From Gemmatimonadota bacterium (GTDB lineage: Bacteria; Gemmatimonadota; Gemmatimonadetes; Gemmatimonadales; Gemmatimonadaceae), in the NCBI GenBank assembly GCA_003131365.1, contig PKVB01000228.1, positions 18,288 to 25,696 on the forward strand: DNA of 7,409 bases. Reading direction: 5' to 3'. The notes beneath the pieces were generated by a model. That model saw nothing but the letters and a program-made list of their open reading frames with translations, searched no databases and was not told the DNA's origin. Below, one piece after another: positions 5,894 to 7,409 of this stretch (position 1 is its first letter; every line of letters starts with the position of its first letter). The translations under genes were made by a program, and so were the position numbers.

Positions 5894-6673
5894 TCAATTG
5901 ACCTGTACGGTCAGTCCGTCAAATGCAGGAGCGATACCGGGCGGCAGCTCCGCCGCCAGCTCGGCGTGGCCGGTGCGGTGGGTAAGGTGCGTGAGCCAGG
6001 TCTCTCGCGCGCCGATCTTCTGCGCGGCGGCCACGGCCTCCGACACACTCAAGTGCGTCGGGTGCGGCGTGCGGAACAGCGCGTTGAGGACGAGGACATC
6101 GACTCCGCGAAAAGCCCGAATCGCTTCCTTCGGCAGCTCCTTCGCGTCCGTGATGTAGCCGAGGTTGCCAATGCGATAGCCGTAAACGGAGGTGGGACCG
6201 TGCGGAACCGACACCGGCGTGATGTCCACATCTCCGATGCGAAAGCTCTTGCCCGGCGGAACCGGGTGAGCGCGGCCTTCGGGCTTGCTCGTGCCCGGGA
6301 GCGGCCGGATGGAATCGTCGAAGATGTAGGCGAAGCGCTTCGCGAGTCGGGCCATCGAGTCGGGCGGCCCGTACATCTCGATCGGAACATCGCCGCGGTC
6401 GGAGAGGGCGCGGATATCGTCTATCCCGTGGACGTGGTCGGCGTGATCGTGCGTGAACAGAATAGCGTTCACCTTGCTGACGCCCGCGGCAATGAGCTGG
6501 AGGCGCAACTCGGGCGGAGTGTCAATGAGTATGGTTGTGCCCCCATCCGTCTCCACGACCGCGCCAACGCGGGTGCGCTTATCTCTGGGATCCGTCGACC
6601 TGCAGACTTCGCACGCGCATCCGATCTGCGGGATGCCAAAGCTGGTTCCTGTCCCCAGGAAGGTGAGTTTCAG
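5894..6673 (-). CDS. PhnP-like metallo-beta-lactamase-fold hydrolase, probable CTG start
   Basis: 259 residues from CTG at 6671-6673. The N-terminus MKLTFLGTGTSFGIP (initiator shown as Met) is the expected first strand of this family, followed by a GCACEVC cluster (C19, C21, C24) like the structural zinc site of PhnP. Then come the metal motif THDHADH (H75, H77, D79, H80), VPHG (H158), TDAKE (D176) and a C-terminal THLTH (H229, H232). PhnP is a cyclic-phosphate phosphodiesterase of the C-P lyase pathway, but no phn genes are visible here, so the substrate is unknown; a cyclic or sugar phosphodiester is a guess. The first ATG/GTG-type start would be GTG at 6554-6556, which loses the first strand and all three cysteines. 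The CTG shares four bases with the pyk stop (CTGA) and has GGTGGAG five bases upstream. It ends one base before pgi. Confidence 0.88.
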   Translation of the reverse strand: MKLTFLGTGTSFGIPQIGCACEVCRSTDPRDKRTRVGAVVETDGGTTILIDTPPELRLQLIAAGVSKVNAILFTHDHADHVHGIDDIRALSDRGDVPIEMYGPPDSMARLAKRFAYIFDDSIRPLPGTSKPEGRAHPVPPGKSFRIGDVDITPVSVPHGPTSVYGYRIGNLGYITDAKELPKEAIRAFRGVDVLVLNALFRTPHPTHLSVSEAVAAAQKIGARETWLTHLTHRTGHAELAAELPPGIAPAFDGLTVQVN

Positions 6674-7409
6674 ACCGTCTCCACCTTGAGCAGATTGGTG
6701 GTCCCGGGCATGTCGAAGGGCACGCCCGCGGTGACGATGATGCGGTCTCCATTCGACGCCAGCTCTCTCCGCACGACAACGTTCTTGGTCTGGTTCATCA
6801 TCGCGTCGTAGTCCTCACAGTGCGGCACCAACTCCGGCACCACACCCCACACGAGCGCTAGCTGACGGTACGTCCGCTCCTCGTCCGTCAATGCGAGGAT
6901 CGGAACCGGAGGCCGCTTAGATGCGACCACTCGCGCGGAGAACCCGCTCTTGGTGAAGACGACGACCAGCGGCGCGCCTAGCATGCCGACCGCCGCGACT
7001 GTCGCCGCGGCGATCGCGACTTCAGTGGTCACGACTCCACCGCCCTGCTCCGCGCCGGCGAAAGGAGCCACCGGCGGATGCGTCTCGATCTCCTTGATGA
7101 TGCGCGTCATCGCCTCCACCGCCAGGCGCGGGTAGGCGCCGGCCGCAGTCTCGGCCGACAGCATCACGGCGTCGGTTCCATCGATGATCGCGTTGGCGAC
7201 GTCGCTCGCTTCGGCGCGTGTTGGGCGCGGGTGCTCGATCATCGACTCGAGCATCTGCGTCGCGGTGATCACCGGCTTGCCGCGCTCGAGCGCCTTGAGA
7301 ATGATCCGCTTCTGCAGGAGCGGCACGAGCGCCGGGCCGATCTCGACGCCGAGATCGCCGCGCGCGACCATCACCGCATCGGTCTCGACCAGGATGTCGT
7401 CGAGCTCGT
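6670..7409 (-). CDS. pyk: Pyruvate kinase, C-terminal half (5' end outside the window)
   Basis: About 245 residues up to the stop are visible, roughly half of a typical 470-residue pyruvate kinase; the N-terminal part lies beyond the window edge. The enzyme makes ATP and pyruvate from phosphoenolpyruvate and ADP in the last glycolytic step. Seen: MVARGDLGVEIG (magnesium-binding Asp region), ATQMLESMIEHPRPTRAE (active-site loop), NAIIDGTDAVMLSAETAAG, then the regulatory C-terminal domain with FTKSGFSARVVASKRP, which fits the effector or phosphate-binding loop, and a final TAGVPFDMPGTTNLLKV. The SAETAAG form replaces the common SGETAAG. Its TGA stop overlaps the CTG start of the hydrolase by 4 bases. 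The reading frame is open to the edge, so this is truncation by the window and not a pseudogene. Confidence 0.97.
   Translation of the reverse strand, partial: ELDDILVETDAVMVARGDLGVEIGPALVPLLQKRIILKALERGKPVITATQMLESMIEHPRPTRAEASDVANAIIDGTDAVMLSAETAAGAYPRLAVEAMTRIIKEIETHPPVAPFAGAEQGGGVVTTEVAIAAATVAAVGMLGAPLVVVFTKSGFSARVVASKRPPVPILALTDEERTYRQLALVWGVVPELVPHCEDYDAMMNQTKNVVVRRELASNGDRIIVTAGVPFDMPGTTNLLKVETV
6679..6687 (-). promoter_or_regulatory. Ribosome binding site supporting the CTG start of the hydrolase
   Basis: The minus strand reads AAGGTGGAG, followed by 5 nucleotides and then CTG (6671-6673). The site lies within the last codons of pyk. There is no comparable need for a ribosome site here other than the hydrolase start, which supports CTG rather than the internal GTG 117 bases further on. 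Confidence 0.6.

Noticed and set aside
5894..6556. Hydrolase started at GTG 6556
   Set aside because: It lacks the family's first strand and the cysteine cluster, which are encoded in frame just upstream after a good ribosome site.
5966..6811. Long plus-strand open frame (281 residues) opposite the hydrolase and the end of pyk
   Set aside because: It spans two convincing minus-strand genes and their junction, with Arg/Val-rich, domain-free translation typical of a shadow frame.
1..7409. Mobile element, CRISPR array, tRNA or phage-type island
   Set aside because: No transposase, integrase, spaced direct repeats, tRNA-like fold or change in coding style was seen; the window reads as ordinary, densely packed chromosomal genes.

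Overview
The window is a compact, GC-rich bacterial chromosome segment. All eight genes lie on the minus strand, so transcription runs from the high coordinates to the low ones. The GC content, the long form of class II aldolase, the PhnP-like hydrolase next to glycolytic genes and the NtrC-type regulator suggest a soil or sediment bacterium, possibly Gemmatimonadota. That placement is recall-based inference, and no marker gene here settles it. I see no mobile element, CRISPR array, tRNA or rRNA.

In transcription order the genes are: the C-terminal half of pyruvate kinase (pyk, cut by the window edge), a PhnP-like metallo-beta-lactamase-fold hydrolase, glucose-6-phosphate isomerase (pgi), a class II fructose-bisphosphate aldolase (fba), a 150-residue protein with a histidine-kinase H-box but no visible ATPase domain, a sigma-54-type (NtrC-family) response regulator, a YtxH-domain membrane protein, and the N-terminal part of a YihY/BrkB-family membrane protein (cut by the other edge).

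The genes are almost continuous. Junctions are a 4-base overlap (pyk/hydrolase), 1 base (hydrolase/pgi), 85 bases containing a hairpin (pgi/fba), an 8-base overlap (fba/H-box protein), a probable 14-base overlap (H-box protein/regulator), 17 bases (regulator/ytxH-like) and a shared base (ytxH-like/yihY-like). The only real break is the pgi-fba gap. There are therefore probably one or two transcription units: a glycolytic block (pyk, hydrolase, pgi) and a block joining fba to a signalling pair and two envelope proteins.

The most notable feature is start-codon use. The two best-supported starts that a default gene caller would miss are CTG for the hydrolase and ATT for the response regulator. 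Both are backed by well-placed Shine-Dalgarno sequences and by conserved N-terminal motifs that would otherwise be lost. All four genes whose start overlaps the preceding stop use a non-ATG start, and all three with a clear start use ATG. The second notable item is the signalling pair: a minimal H-box protein without recognisable ATP-binding boxes, beside a regulator with a variant GAFTGA loop, a weak Fis-like helix-turn-helix and a basic Pro/Ala/Lys tail.
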